Position numbers and translations under genes: made by a program | Shown: piece after piece, positions 26,596-38,900 of the stretch | Position numbering within the stretch: position 1 is the first letter of the stretch | Layout of the letters: each line of letters begins with the position of its first letter | The notes under the pieces: generated by a model | What the model was told of the DNA's origin: nothing | The model's database searches: none | The model's input: the letters and a program-made list of their open reading frames with translations, nothing else | Origin: Turnera subulata | Lineage: Eukaryota > Streptophyta > Magnoliopsida > Malpighiales > Passifloraceae | Assembly (NCBI GenBank): GCA_028386065.3 | Contig: JAKUCV010005750.1 | Location: 250,944 to 314,943 of the forward strand | Length of the DNA: 64,000 nt | Direction of reading: 5' to 3'

Positions 26596-27082
26596 TCAAC
26601 CCGAGATTTCAATGGCCTTGACATCAGCTTTCTTGACTTCCGCTTTAGGCACAGTGACAGTGAGGACTCCATTCTCCATGGAAGCCTTGATCTGATCCAT
26701 CTTTGCATTCTCCGGGAGCCTAAACCTCCTCATGAACCTGCCGCTGCTGCGCTCCACCCGATGCCAAGTACCGTTCTTGTCTTCTTTCTCCACATTCCTC
26801 TCCCCGCTGATGTGGAGCACCCTGTCATCCTCCACCTCCACCTTCACTTCTTCCTTCTTGAGCCCTGGAAGATCAGCCTCGAACACATGAGCCTCCGGGG
26901 TCTCCTTCCAGTCGATGCGAGTGTTCACGAAGGCAGAGTTGTCCCGGGAAATCAGAGAAGAGGAAGGAAGAAGGGAACTGGAAGTTCCTGAATGGATCCC
27001 ATACTTCAAAAGATGAGAATGGATCAAAGACGCTGCTGCTGCTGCTTCGTGAGTTGCCGAAGAAGCTTGGGATCATTGCCAT
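26596..27082 (-). pseudogene. Cytosolic class I small heat-shock protein, frameshifted
   Basis: The N-terminal arm from ATG 27082 ([10 protein letters not shown]...[14 protein letters not shown]) and the alpha-crystallin domain ([19 protein letters not shown] to [10 protein letters not shown]) lie in different frames. The C-terminal tail KAIEISG, with its I-x-I anchor, marks cytosolic class I. The whole span is 487 nt, one more than a multiple of three, so a single +1 (or -2) change explains it. The shift falls in a pyrimidine-rich run around 26952-26972, between the arm and the crystallin domain. Otherwise the sequence is well preserved, so either the lesion is recent or the base call is wrong. 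Family members are holdase chaperones that form dodecamers in the cytosol. No convincing heat-shock element was found in the 300 bp upstream. Confidence 0.82.
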
Positions 27083-27438
27083 CTTCCTAATACAAAAAGA
27101 ACTGTTTTAATTTGATTTTCTTTATTTTTTTTTCTGGATGTAAAGAAAGCACTTTGTTTGATATTTGCTGGTCGGTACGTGGTGGGTTTGATATCAGCTT
27201 TCTTGTTTAATATAACCCTGGTGCAACACAAACACTGTCCCCCTCCCTATCACATATATTATTAACAAAAAAGTTCTAACAGACTCATCTCAATAATTGT
27301 AGTAGATCAGATAGTCTTCCTGTTTGAAGTCATTGTTGGATTGGCATGAGGTGACTGAAGCTCCCGTTTTCAAAGCTGTCTTAAGCCTGCTAAAGTTTCT
27401 TCTTTCTTTGCTACGTAAACATCCAGATTTAGTTCATC

Positions 27439-28142
27439 GTGTGCTGGATAACATCAACTCAACAACTTGTTGATATGCGCAGCAGTGATATAGCTATAAG
27501 CCAATCAAGGTTATCAGTTGTGGATTTTAAAAGAGTAATGCTAACAGACTTTAGACTGAAGCTCATGTGGATTGTTCATAATTTTTTCACATATTGCATT
27601 GAATGTTTGAATGAAACTGGCGCAATCACTGGTCAAATACTTGACAAGTTAAAGCTGTTTTTGAAGGTTTGCTCAGCTGCAACTTATTTGATGGCTACAT
27701 TCATGCCATCTATGATTCAATATGAATCCTGTTCTTGTTGGTTGGAATCAGTAGCTGACTTTGCTCAATCAGTTCTTCATCAAACTGGGATGCAGTGTAA
27801 ATTTCAACGCTTTTGATATGGGAAGCTAGCACCGAAAACCTTTTACATGGAAGGATAATACAGAATTTGTCTGGGCGGTTGTTAACAGAGAAACCTGTTG
27901 TTCAAATCTGTGTCGGCTTTCAGAGGCCTCAGGATGGGCAAAGGTCTGTCTTCACATGCACCCAAGAAATCAGAGTTTGGTTATTGGTTCTGAGGGGAGA
28001 GAAATTCTCAACAACTGCAAATATATATGTTATTAGTGGAATTTGTGTGCAAATCAAGGAGAAAAAAGTGCAACCAAATGGCAAAATGCTTAGTTTTAAG
28101 TTTTTTTTTTTTTTTACAGCACTAAATTGTATATTTGAATGA
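27439..28142 (+). other. Two adjoining unidentified open frames, possible gene fragment
   Basis: A 125-residue frame (27439-27816, MCWITSTQQLVDM...) overlaps a 109-residue frame (27813-28142) by 4 bp (TGATA context). The first has ordinary, non-repetitive composition (CIECLNETGAITG, LVKCS-like), which looks like a real protein segment such as an exon of a helical-repeat protein. I do not recognise it. The second ends in a poly-Phe from a T-run and is probably not coding. No start context, introns or partners are evident, so this may be a captured exon fragment. Confidence 0.3.
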
Positions 28143-28438
28143 ATTTACAACTTTATAAGGTGAAAATGTTGAGCAAATCACCTCCAGTTCCGTCCAACCC
28201 CAATCAGCCCTAGTGAGTATACGTGGGTTGGCTGAGGAACTCCTGATGAGCTTTATGACATTCCTAAACAAATTAACAAATCATACACAAAAGCTAGCCA
28301 ACAAAAGCAATAGATGTTAAATTCCAATGTAACAAACCTCCAAGTTGCATTACAAAAGTACAAACAAAACTAGTTCCAAATGAATGCTTGTCATCATATT
28401 GGTCATTCCTTTTTAATATAACCCATATAAAAGCATCG

Positions 28439-28508
28439 CCTTGCACACAGCTTCTAGGAAACCTGGAGCAGTGCCTTGTACGCAGCTTCTAGGAAACCTG
28501 GATGGCAC
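28439..28508. repeat. 35-bp tandem duplication at the 3' end of the KEN-domain gene
   Basis: 'cagcttctaggaaacctgga' occurs at about 28448 and again 35 bp later at about 28483. Since 35 is not a multiple of three, the second copy is read in another frame and a TAG inside it (28454-28456) ends the protein early. The C-terminal residues after ALL are therefore likely not ancestral. Confidence 0.85.
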
Positions 28509-29664
28509 TCACTGGATATAATTTCAATAAACTTGAAATCTGTATACTCTACTACATCATGATCTTTTATATGGCAATTTTGGCGTTGGTGAATACCCTT
28601 TTGTAGATCGATAAGATCTTCAGCCTCAATCCAATGGTTATGCCTGCTCCTCAGATGCTGAATAAGACCAAAAGCATTATTCTCACAATCCAATCGATCA
28701 CTTTCGAATTGTCTTCCCACGGGAGTGTTAGGCGGGATATCATCATGCCACCGGTATTCATGGATGCCTAATTGTGTAAATACCTGTACAAATTTGATCT
28801 TGTGGTCCTCCAATATATGCCAGATGGCCCCATAAAAGTTAAAGCGTGTTATCCATTGCCATGTTGCTGGATGTACTTTCAAATAGTTATACTTAGTTTC
28901 ACTGTAGGGTATCATCATTTCCCTTATCAAATCCTCCCAATCAGCAGACAACTTTTTATCTTCAAGGATGTGATGAGAAATAACATCCCTTGCCAAAACT
29001 TCCATATCATGATCGATGGATTTCTCATCATACATTGCTTTCCTCCCAGGTAAGCATTCATGCATGTCCTCCTGCTTCTCTTCCATATTATGATGATATA
29101 GCACAACTTTTCTGATTTTCATTGCTGCGTTAGGAAAGTATTTTACTTTACTATCACCCAACAATATGTTCTCCAAGTTAAACAGGTAGCCATGTGGTCG
29201 TTTCTCTTCAGAGTGAAATTTGATGACTGCGCGTATCAAGCCTCGAATAACTTCTGTTATTTGCGCTGTGGGTCTTGAGGGATTCCAATTTTTCAAACTT
29301 TGAAGATGTGCCTCTTCTTTGAAAGCATCCGTTGCCCACTTCGTATTTGACCACCGGTGCCTGGTTTGAGTCAACCATGTTTTCAATGTAACTTGGCCAT
29401 CTAACAAAGCAGGAGTTGTTTGCCAATTTAAGGTCCCAGCAGATGAGAAATTTGGGCAGGAAGAGGAACATGGCATGCTCTCTTCTTTAGGATTAGGATC
29501 TTCCATCTGGGCTTTTCCTTCACTTGGTTTGCTTGCAATCTTATCACCAACTATATTTTCTGAGTACTCTCCCAATTTCTCCACTGAGGCTTTATCCACT
29601 TTTTCTACATCCTGCACTTGGTTGTCGATGCTAGGCTCAGGCGCGAACATGCTCTCGTGGCTAT
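28454..29664 (-). CDS. IRE1/RNase L-like protein: pseudokinase plus KEN domain (main exon)
   Basis: One long exon from an acceptor at 29664 ('ccctag' before ATAGCC) to the stop at 28454. After an acidic linker comes a kinase-C-lobe-like segment with HGYLFNLENILL where a kinase has HRDLKPxNIL, so the catalytic Asp is missing; no N-lobe lysine region is seen. DWEDLIREMM, HPATWQWITRFNF and ILEDHKIKFVQ then match the layout of IRE1 where the kinase runs into the KEN RNase domain. The RNase helix R-S-R-H-N-H-W keeps the catalytic His and first Arg of R-N-K-x-x-H-Y but loses Asn and Tyr. The C-terminus is altered by a 35-bp tandem duplication. RNase activity is doubtful. It may be a plant-specific regulator or a decaying copy. 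Family call by motif layout only. Confidence 0.55.
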
Positions 29665-30359
29665 CTAGGGATGACAAGAGCAAAATATTATGGATGTATA
29701 AATTATTGGAACGCACATATATATTAAGACACAACAGAAATACAAGGAACACTCCGTCCAGAGCTCTACAAAAATCAGCAGGCCTCTTCGATTTTGTTTA
29801 GAAATCCTTCCCAGGATACTAAACCATTAGGTCATATTTTGAAGCATTAAGCGACAAAAGTGAGGAAACAAAACATAAAAATATCTCTACCGCAGAAAAC
29901 AATGCTTCTTTTAACTGTATAGCGACAATATTAACTAGGTTTGGCCGAGTAAAATCAGGATTACAACAGTGGAATAAGCAAAAAATAAGGATGAAATTGC
30001 TAGTCCATCAAACAAACTTTTCTTTAGAAAAAATAGATTAGACGAATAAGATTTTAATCTCTTCCATACAAATAAGAGCTCAAATTCCACACTAACACGC
30101 TCGATGCCATAAAACAGTGGAAACATAGATAGTATAGTAGATTCTTACTGTTAATATATAAATATAAAAGAGTACAAACAAGCAGCAGGTCGAGAAGAAA
30201 CTAAATTATAATTGGACAAAATAGATCAAAGAACAAAAAAAAAAAAAGAAGAGAGAATACAGTGTGTGTAAGTAATCTTTTTCTTTTGATTAAGAGGCAA
30301 TTATATGAAGAAGAATAGAAAACAACAATTCAAGTTCAACACAAAGCAGATTCACATAC

Positions 30360-30527
30360 CTCCCGGTTCAATGGTGTTGACAGAGTAAGTAGACGAGAAC
30401 AGTTTGCTTGAACTAGGGTAGAGGTGGGTGCCTTATGTTGTCGGTGGGCGGCTAGGTTAGAGGTTGTAGCAAATATGTTTTGTTCTCCGAGTCGGGATTG
30501 GCTTTTGTTTTTTCTTTTCCGAGTCAT
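30360..30527 (-). CDS. Candidate first exon of the KEN-domain gene
   Basis: A 56-codon frame from ATG 30527 (MTRKRKNKSQSR..., basic, possibly nuclear) ends at a good donor, GAG followed by GTATGTG. It is 0.7 kb upstream of the main exon on the same strand. Direct joining to the acceptor at 29664 gives the wrong phase, so either a small exon lies between or the model is wrong. Confidence 0.35.
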
Positions 30528-31777
30528 TGGCTTTTAGTAGTCCTCTCCCTGCATCCTGGACCTGGAGAACTCCAGGACCGACTAAATTCCCTTTTCGTAC
30601 TTTATTTTCCAATTTCTTTCTCTTAGTAACTTAATGTATAAACTCCACTCTTAAATATGTTAAAAAAAAAAAAACTCCACTCTTAAATTATACCAAGAAA
30701 AAAAAATAGGTTAATAGATTATTTAGTCCCTTAATTTATCCTCTACTTTGATTTTGCTCCCCCAATTATTAAATTAGTAATTTTACACAGTAGTTTGTCA
30801 TTATATTATGATTTTGGCCCTCTGGACGCCAGTTCATCATCAATTGTACGAGATGATTTGTGTCATAAGTTTAATGGATAAAAAAATAAATTAATAGACT
30901 CTATCACACTTAATTCCTCACTCCATCACTCAAATTTTACAGCAACTAGTCTCTTACCCTTCATATCCCGCGGGTGTAAAATTATGCATAAATGTCTTAA
31001 GAATATAATGTTTGAAAAAAAGAAAAGAAAAGAATAAATATAATAATAAATATAATAATATATTAGTATATTTACTTCATAGAGATAGTAAAATAGGTAA
31101 ATGGATATTCTATTTAACCTTCCCTTGGATAGATACGGAATGGGAGGGAAGGGAGGGGAAGGAAGGAGAAAGGAGGAGAATTTTTAATTTAATCTTATTT
31201 GAGAAAAGAATTTAATGGAGGGAAAGGGGAATTTTTTAACCTCTATTCCCCTGCAGAATTGGTAGGTCAGTAGAGGGGTAAGAAATTGTAAAACTAAATG
31301 ACGACTTTAAATTTGAAAATTAGCCTCTCATATTCTAAAAAATAATTCACAAATAAGGATATTTATGTAATTTAAAAATATTATCTACCATTTTTCCCCT
31401 TCTCCTTAATAAATTTATCCAAATAGGTTAAAATTAACATTTCCCCCTCCTTATCATTTCCATCCCTTCCCTTCTCATCCAAACAAGGAAAATTTTTAAG
31501 AAAACTGTATGATTAAACCCAAAAAAGGAAAACAAATATTACCTTTTCTTGGAAAAAATTAAATAATTAAATAGTCAAAAATTATTAAGCCAATTTGTTG
31601 GGAAAATTTCCTTACCTTCCACTATGACATAATATGAAAACTCAATCGTAACATTGTTTTTTTAAGAAAATAAGAGAGTTGGAGATTTAAATTTTTATTC
31701 ATAAAAATACAAAATATCCTAAGAAATGGAACAAGATTTACCCGTGAGCAAAATTATCTTGAAGAAGAGAAAATATC
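30528..31777. other. Intergenic, no gene seen
   Basis: AT-rich. A purine-rich stretch at about 31139-31180 is made of 'ggagggaaggg'-like words. No coding feature is recognised. Confidence 0.5.
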
Positions 31778-31782
31778 TATAA

Positions 31783-34700
31783 TGTAACAGCCCAGGAAAA
31801 AATTTGGATTTTTACCGGACTATAAAAGTCTTTATACAGTGATTTACCTCTGAATTTTATCTTGGGTAATTAATTCAAGGTAAATCGATTGTCGTTTTTC
31901 GAAACCGAGGGTTTTCCCGCGCTCGTGATTTTTCAGTGGATTTTACGGACAAAAATTGGTATTTTTTGGGTCTCGGAATCCTCAAAAAAATCACACCGGA
32001 AAATAACTAAGGGGGTATGCAGTTATTCTCTGGTTTTCTTTTTCTTCCTCTGTCACCCGTGATTTTCTGCATCGCCTAACTCGCGTTTTTTCTTCTTCCC
32101 TGCTTCCAAAGCACACACACACACCATACCAGCCTTCACCTTCCCTCACTCTTCCTCCTGCAAAACACCATAACCCAGCTCATTTTCCCGTTCTTTCCCT
32201 GCAAAAACAGTCCTGCCTCCTACACACAAACCAACCAGAAAAAAAAATAAAACAACAACAACCCACACACACTAAACTACGTCGTTTTGGCAAGCCACCC
32301 ACACACCCATTCATCTCCTTCTCTTATTTCTTTTCTTCCTCTTTTTCTTCCACCACCGAGAACCACCACGAACCGTCACCGCCACCTGCTCTTCTTTCCT
32401 CTCCTCCTCGACGAACCAGCCGCGTCGCCTTCCACGTCACACGCCTCCCCTTCAACCGCGTCACCGCCCGCGTGTTCTGCCGCCTCGACGTCACCGCCCC
32501 TCCTTTTTCAGTCACATCGCCCACCAGCCGCCATCACCTTCTCCTTCCCCTTCCTTCCTCGCTCGCTGCTGCCAGCAGCCTCGCCGTCTCGATCTACAGC
32601 ACCAACGAGTCGCACCACCTGCCGTCGCCCCCTGCTGCTGCCGCCACCCGAGTTGCTGCTGTTGCAACACCACGCCGCTGCCTCCCTTCCTCATTTTCCC
32701 TGCCTTGACGCGCCTCCGTTTCCGTGCCGCGACTCCGTCGCCTTCCACATCGCTCGCTCATCGGCCGCCCATCTGCCACCAACCCGTGGGGATCCGGGTC
32801 TTGAGGGTGAGAGACCCGAATCAGTGTGACGGGTTGTGGGTCTTCTGGGTTCAAGTCGTGGGCTGGACTCTTGGGCCTTGCCTTAGACCTGTGAACCCTA
32901 GACTCTAAAGGACCTGGGCTGTGTTTGGTTGGGCTGGCATTTTCACAGGCCTAGTCCGGAAAAAAAAAAGAGAAATAAAAAAAACTATATATATTTATAA
33001 ATTATATTTTCTGGAAATAGACAAATAATAAATTTGAACAGAGATAATTATATCCTTTAAAAAATTATTATAGAGTAATAATTTTAGAAAAGGATATATA
33101 TACTATGAAAATATTTTAGAAAATATATATATACATTAACGTAAATAATTTTGAGAATAACTTTTGGAGAAAAATATATGTACGACTAATTTCGGTAAAT
33201 GTTTTGGAAATAAATATGGTATTGTATATTCTGGGGAATATTTCACTAAGTATATATAATAATACCTTTTTTTGAAAAATAAAATAATATTATCTGGTAA
33301 TTATATTTTGGCAAGTATAATAATTTTATAGAGATGATGACATATAACCGAGGGGGGGTTTAATTTACAGTTTATGGCATCATGGCATATCGATTATGTG
33401 CATCTTATGTGTGCATTTGTTATTTGTTATATAGGAGCTGGTATCGAGCAGTATTCCGAGGAACTGGCTTTGGAACTTGTTAAGATTCCATAACTGATAA
33501 TCGGCTAAGGTGAGGATAAGTAATTATTAATATACTGCCCGTAATATCAAGTTGTTGATTGTTCACTGTGTGTGTTATATGCTGGTATGTTACTACTGTT
33601 GTGGTTGTGAATGATTTGTTATGAAATGAATTAAGTTGATTGTTGCTGTCATTGATGCTATTAGAACTATTGCTTCTGTTGAGTTTGTTACGGTTGTTGT
33701 TGGGCTGTTAGCAGAGGTTTGGTCTGTTAGCTGTGGTCTAGGTTTGATATCTTGGGAAGGTATTCTAGAATGATGATATTCTGAACTATTGGGTTTCTCG
33801 AGGCTTATGATCATTTATGATTTGTTGTTGGGCTGTTGATAGAGGATCAGTCTATTTATTGAGTTATAGGTTGAATGATTTGAGTTGTGGAACAATTGGA
33901 GTTTTGTTGGAATGATGATGACTGTATTGTCACGTGGTGAGTTGAGGTACGACCAGATGGTTAGAGACTGTTTTGTGGTGGCCATGATCGGGTTACTTGA
34001 TATAAGGATGTTGATCCTTGGGATGTTGATCCTGGTTTGATATTTAGGATGTTGATCCCGGTTTGATATTTGGGATGTTGATCCCGGTTTGATATTGTTG
34101 GGATGTTGATCCCTGGTTCTGTTTTGATCTGGCACCAGAAACAGGTTAATAACCAGGTACGACCCTAGCTTATCCCGCGACAGGCCCAGTGATGTATGAG
34201 GATTGGATTTTGGTGGCCAGAGACGGTAGTTTGGGTCCATAACGACCCTGTGATTATGATTTGGCCCGTAATGGCATGTGATTTGATTTGGACCCGTAAC
34301 GGTCCTTTGTTGTTCTTTTTACCGCGGCACAACCAACTCTTGTTTCGTGACTTGGGGTTCTTTTGGAGAGATTAGTTATATTAACTCGGAAGTTTAGTAT
34401 CAGGAGATCTCATGGTATGACCCGGTCGGGTGTTGAGATGTGGTGTCTCATCGTTGTTGTCAATGTTATTCGTGATGTTGTGCTTTTGAGCATTGTTGTT
34501 CCTGTTTGGATGATATTGTATTCTGCTATGATTATGGTTGCTCTTTTGACTCTGTTGCATGATATCCTCATACGTGAATATGAGTTTGGTGTTCAATTGT
34601 GACTTGGTTATTTTTGCTTATGGATTTTACCCGGTGAGCACTTCAGACTCACCCCTCGCCTACGTGACTCGGTCACGTAGTTTGATTTGTGCAAAGTACA

Positions 34701-34988
34701 GGAACATACATGGGAAGCTGCAGTGTACCCTCGGACAGGACTCGGATCCATTGGTTTGCATCGGATTTGCATATGTTGGTGTTGAGATTAAAATTGCTTC
34801 CGCTGTGCTATTATTGATGTCCCCGAGGTCGGGCGACGTGTTTTGATGTTAGGCCATTGGGCCGGTTTCTCTGATATAATCATTGATATTATCTTTGGGC
34901 CGTTGGGCCAGGTTTCGTGTTGTATTTACTGTTGTACAGTTCCGGCACGTGTTTACTGAGACTGGTAAATACGGGTCGGGGCGTTTCA
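31783..34988 (+). mobile_element. Solo LTR of a large Ty3/gypsy element (3.2 kb)
   Basis: It begins TGTAACAGCCC and ends 'gggtcggggcgtttca', and is flanked on both sides by TATAA (31778-31782 and 34989-34993), a perfect 5-bp duplication. Start and end words are those of Tekay/Del-type chromovirus LTRs. No gag or pol lies inside. The CT-rich part at about 32290-32830 gives a 180-residue low-complexity frame that is not a gene. An internal array of short direct repeats based on 'gggatgttgatcc(c/t)' occurs at about 34000-34110. Confidence 0.85.
34000..34115. repeat. Short tandem repeats in the solo LTR
   Basis: Several copies of 'ggatgttgatcc(c/t)' separated by 'ggtttgatatt', with a spacing of about 30 bp. 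Confidence 0.75.
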
Positions 34989-34993
34989 TATAA

Positions 34994-35244
34994 AAAAAGT
35001 AAAAAAGATTAATATACATGTAATTATTATAGTTGAATTATAAATTATTATTAGGAGAAAAATAATAATGATGCCATCATTTTTTCTTTTTTCTTTTGGA
35101 ATCAAATAGATGTGCATTATCTTTTTTTTTCTAATTAAAGACAATAATACTCTCCCGTAATGGTTTTATCTCATAGATTTATTCATATCAAATCGAGTTT
35201 GTGGATATACTACACGTTTGTGATGATAAAGAGGCGCAATGACC
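34994..35244. other. Intergenic, no gene seen
   Basis: Short AT-rich stretch between the solo LTR and the SINE-like element. Confidence 0.5.
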
Positions 35245-35420
35245 AATATGCGGTTGGTCCAAGTGGTAAGCAACTTGATTCCGTTTAAGCAAGGTCTTTA
35301 CTTTGAGTCCTCGTATACGCAAAAAATACCTATTGGGAGACTCACCCACCATAATCATCAGGTGTGCGACCCTAGTCGAATCTGGATTAGCCGGAGCAAA
35401 GCTCCTTACTTCCCGAAATT
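35245..35420 (+). mobile_element. SINE-like element
   Basis: An A-box-like 'ggttggtccaagtggtaagc' (35252-35271), a diverged B box in 'tactttgagtcctcg' (about 35299) and a body phrase 'cgaatctggattagccgg' match the layout of common dicot tRNA-derived SINEs. The borders are estimated. Confidence 0.55.
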
Positions 35421-35953
35421 TGAACAATTTGGAATTCTAAATTTAGTGTTATTTAGATATTGGATCGGTGTGCTCACCCTTGTGTTGGAATTTAAAAGCT
35501 AAATAAATATTTGCAGGAAATGCATAAAAGAAGACTTTACTTTGTCAAATAGGATTTATATACCTAAGCTCTTTTATCCCCCTTCCCTCCAATTCCAAAT
35601 TCCAATCCTAATTAAACCTATGTCTTTTGAACATCACTTGTGAAGCCTTTTTTTCAAATGATCAAACCCCGATTTAATTACATTTGGAGGTTACCCCCTT
35701 CTTCCTCCACAATAATAACAATAGTAAGTGTGGACACAGAAAATTCACTTCAAAATATATCAAATTCCTCCCCAAAACAAAACATCTTATCTACCCTTAT
35801 TATCTTTCTCTTAAACCATTTTTTCTTGTGTTTACCAAAATGTATGCTATCATCATCACCCGTGTGTGTCACAAGAGTCGGTAGAAGCCATATTATGAGT
35901 TGCTATTGCCAAAACAAGATAGTAGTACTAGCTAGTTAATAGTGGAAGTAGTA
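35421..35953. other. DEG7 5' flank
   Basis: Presumed promoter and leader of the protease gene. No clear TATA box stands out. A 62-99-residue frame at 35640-35939 has no recognisable feature. Confidence 0.4.
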
Positions 35954-38900
35954 ATGGAAAACGCATGGCCTCCTCCTCCTCCTCCTCCTCCCCATGTAAA
36001 ACAAAGTAGCAGTGGTAGGCTCCTGCGTCTTATTGGTCCTCCTCTTCCTCGTCAATGCCAAGTCAATCATTTATTATTATTAGGAATTAATAAACCCCTC
36101 CACTTTCCTATAACAACAACAACAACAACAACAAACAATTCCCATCTAAAACTAACCAATTCCCAAATCAACTACTCCCCTCTGCGCCACCACCAAGCTC
36201 CTCAATCCCACATGGAATCCGACGGCGACGACAACGGCGGCAGCGACGCCGACCTGTCTCCTCCTCCGTCTGAGGACGTGGAATCGGAGCCTCCCGCTGC
36301 CTCCACCGTCCCCGACGACTGGAAATACGCCATCAACCGTGTCGTCCCCTCCGTGGTGGTGCTCCGCGTCACAGCCTGCCGCTCCTTCGACACCGACCTC
36401 GCCGGCTCCTACTCCGCCACCGGCTTCGTCGTCGACAAGCTCCGGGGCATCATCCTCACCAACCGCCATGTCGTCAAGCCCGGTATAACCTACTTGTCGT
36501 CTCCTCTACCCTAAACCTCCTCTTTTTCCGGTCAAAACGCGGGAAAAATATTTTGCTGTTACATTTCTTGACTGGTGATTTACGCTATTACCCCCACCTT
36601 TTATTTCCCTGTACGTTGTTATTGTTTTACTTAGATAAATTTATCTATATATATTTCAGGTCCTGTAGTGGCTCAGGCTATATTTGTTAACCACGAAGAA
36701 ATTCCCGTGTATCCTCTGTATAGAGATCCGGTTCGGTGACTAAATTTTTTTCGCCATCACTTCCTATGCAACCAATGTTATCATTTGATTCCCGTTCTTT
36801 CTTTCTTTCTGTTTTTACTCAAACACTACTTGCTGCTTTGTAGGTCCACGATTTTGGGTTCTGCAGGTATGATCCTGGTGCAATAAAACATCTGGAATAC
36901 GAGGAGATCCCTCTTGCCCCCGAAGCTGCTCAAGTGGGACTAGAAATCCGAGTTGTTGGTAATGACAGTTCTGAGAAGGTATTCAGTTTTGAAAAAAGTC
37001 ATTCCTACCTGGATACTATACTTTGCTCATGCTTATATTATAACAATAACGTTTTTAATGATTCCCAATTGATAGGTTTCCATTTTGGCTGGTACTCTTG
37101 CCCGTACGGATAGGGATGCTCCTACTTATAAGAGGTGTGGTAATTTTGATGGTTTTCGCTTTGGAATCTTTGATGTACTACTTTTCTACCTTTCATGCCT
37201 AACAAAGTTCTTTTGCCTTTTCTCTTGTATTCTTTTGGTGGGGTAGAATTGGAAAACAGTTGTAGATGAGGGGTTCACATTAGGTTATGTATTTCAGTTA
37301 TCCTTTCCTGTGCTTCAAGACTATGTTGAACTGATTTGTACTCTGTGGCATAACATCATCCTTCGAGACTTTAATTCATGATAGTTAACTGTGAATCTTA
37401 CGTGGTGCAGGGATGGCTATAATGACTTCAATACTTTTTACATGCAAGTAAGTGACCGCCATAATCTGGTGTGATGTAACAAAAAGTTTCTACATATTTC
37501 TCCGTTTGGGATCATCATTTTAAGCTATTACCCACCCTGGGATATTAGGCCTCAAAATGTTGCAATTTGTAAGGAATTTAAATGCACATGCATAAGCAGG
37601 ATGTAGTGATTAGTTTGTTGTAAAAGTTTTATATCCTTCACCTCTTTTGCATTTTACTTTCAGGCAGCATCCGGAACCAAAGGTGGGTCTAGTGGTTCCC
37701 CTGTGATCGATCGACAGGGGAGGGCAGTAGCTTTGAATGCTGGGGGGAAGACAACTAGTTCATCATCTTCCTTTTACTTACCTTTAGACAGAGTGAGCAA
37801 AAATGTCTTACTGAGTGTGCAGCACCCTGTATAAGTACCAGCTTCTAATAAAAAAGTTTGTAGTACCAAGATTTTAAAGCACTAGGTTCTGTATTTGCAG
37901 GTTGTTAGGGCATTGCAATATCTCCAAAAGGGAAGAGATTCGTACAAAGATGAATGGCAGGCAGTTTCCATTCCGCGTGGTACGCTCCAGGTTTGCTTTC
38001 TCTGGAACTCTACTGCTAAATTTTGACTAAAAGGAGAGCAATAATTCGGTTGTCAACATTAATGCGGATATATTATTTAGTTTAATGGTATATTGTAGTT
38101 AGACACCATGAGGTTTGAGCTCCATTATATCTGAGGACAGAATTTTCAGAGTTGAAAACAGGAGATTTAGATTTTGTTTTAATTAGGTATCTGCAAGTTA
38201 GGTACTTGACATTGACTAACAGAAATCTGTAGAAAAAAAAAAAGTTTCAAATTTCAACCCCATAAAATATCATTTTGCATATGTATCTTTTTCCAAGATT
38301 TGAATACTAATTCTAAGAATTTAAATATGAGATTCTAAAATTTGTTCTTAGTCAGTGATGTATTTGTGTTATGATGATTTGATAAAATAGTTATCTTACT
38401 AATTTATGTTATACCTTCTACAACACATGTTCCTTTGATTTTTCTCAAATATAATAGTATTTTTACAAAATGAGAAACCCAAAAATACTACAACAGTATG
38501 CATATTTAGCATTCATATTCAGTAAAATCCTCTTATTTTTTCCAGCCAAAAATTTCTTTTCAAAAGGATAAAAGTTATTGTTGTGCTAATAAGTTTTACC
38601 TATCGAACATCAATTTAAGTTCTAATTTGTGGGCCTTAGATTTTAGTAAAGAAGATGTTAGGATTTAGCTAACATTTTAATTTTAACATGGAAAATCAAG
38701 GAACACAAATAAGATTGTGAGCAGAGAACTTTGGATTTCAATTCGACTAAAAAAGTTTTAGTGTTGGTTTCATTTAGACTCCTTCCTTTGTTGCAACATT
38801 AAGTGTGTAGGCAAGGAGTCTAATTGAAAGGAAGATTCAAACCTTTGGATGGAATCAAAGTGAAGGGCACGAATGAGACTAAACCGTTAGTTTATTCCCA

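Noticed and set aside
27083..27440. Heat-shock elements upstream of the sHSP
   Set aside because: Scattered GAA and TTC words exist, but no three correctly spaced units were seen.
32287..32829. 180-residue plus-strand open frame rich in Ser, Pro, Ala and Leu
   Set aside because: It lies inside the solo LTR, follows a CT-rich low-complexity stretch, has long open frames on both strands and no domain.
31783..34988. Complete gypsy element
   Set aside because: No gag or pol, primer site or second LTR inside; duplication and terminal words point to a solo LTR.
36152..36469. Minus-strand frame of 105 residues in DEG7 exon 1
   Set aside because: Shadow of the GC-rich coding exon.
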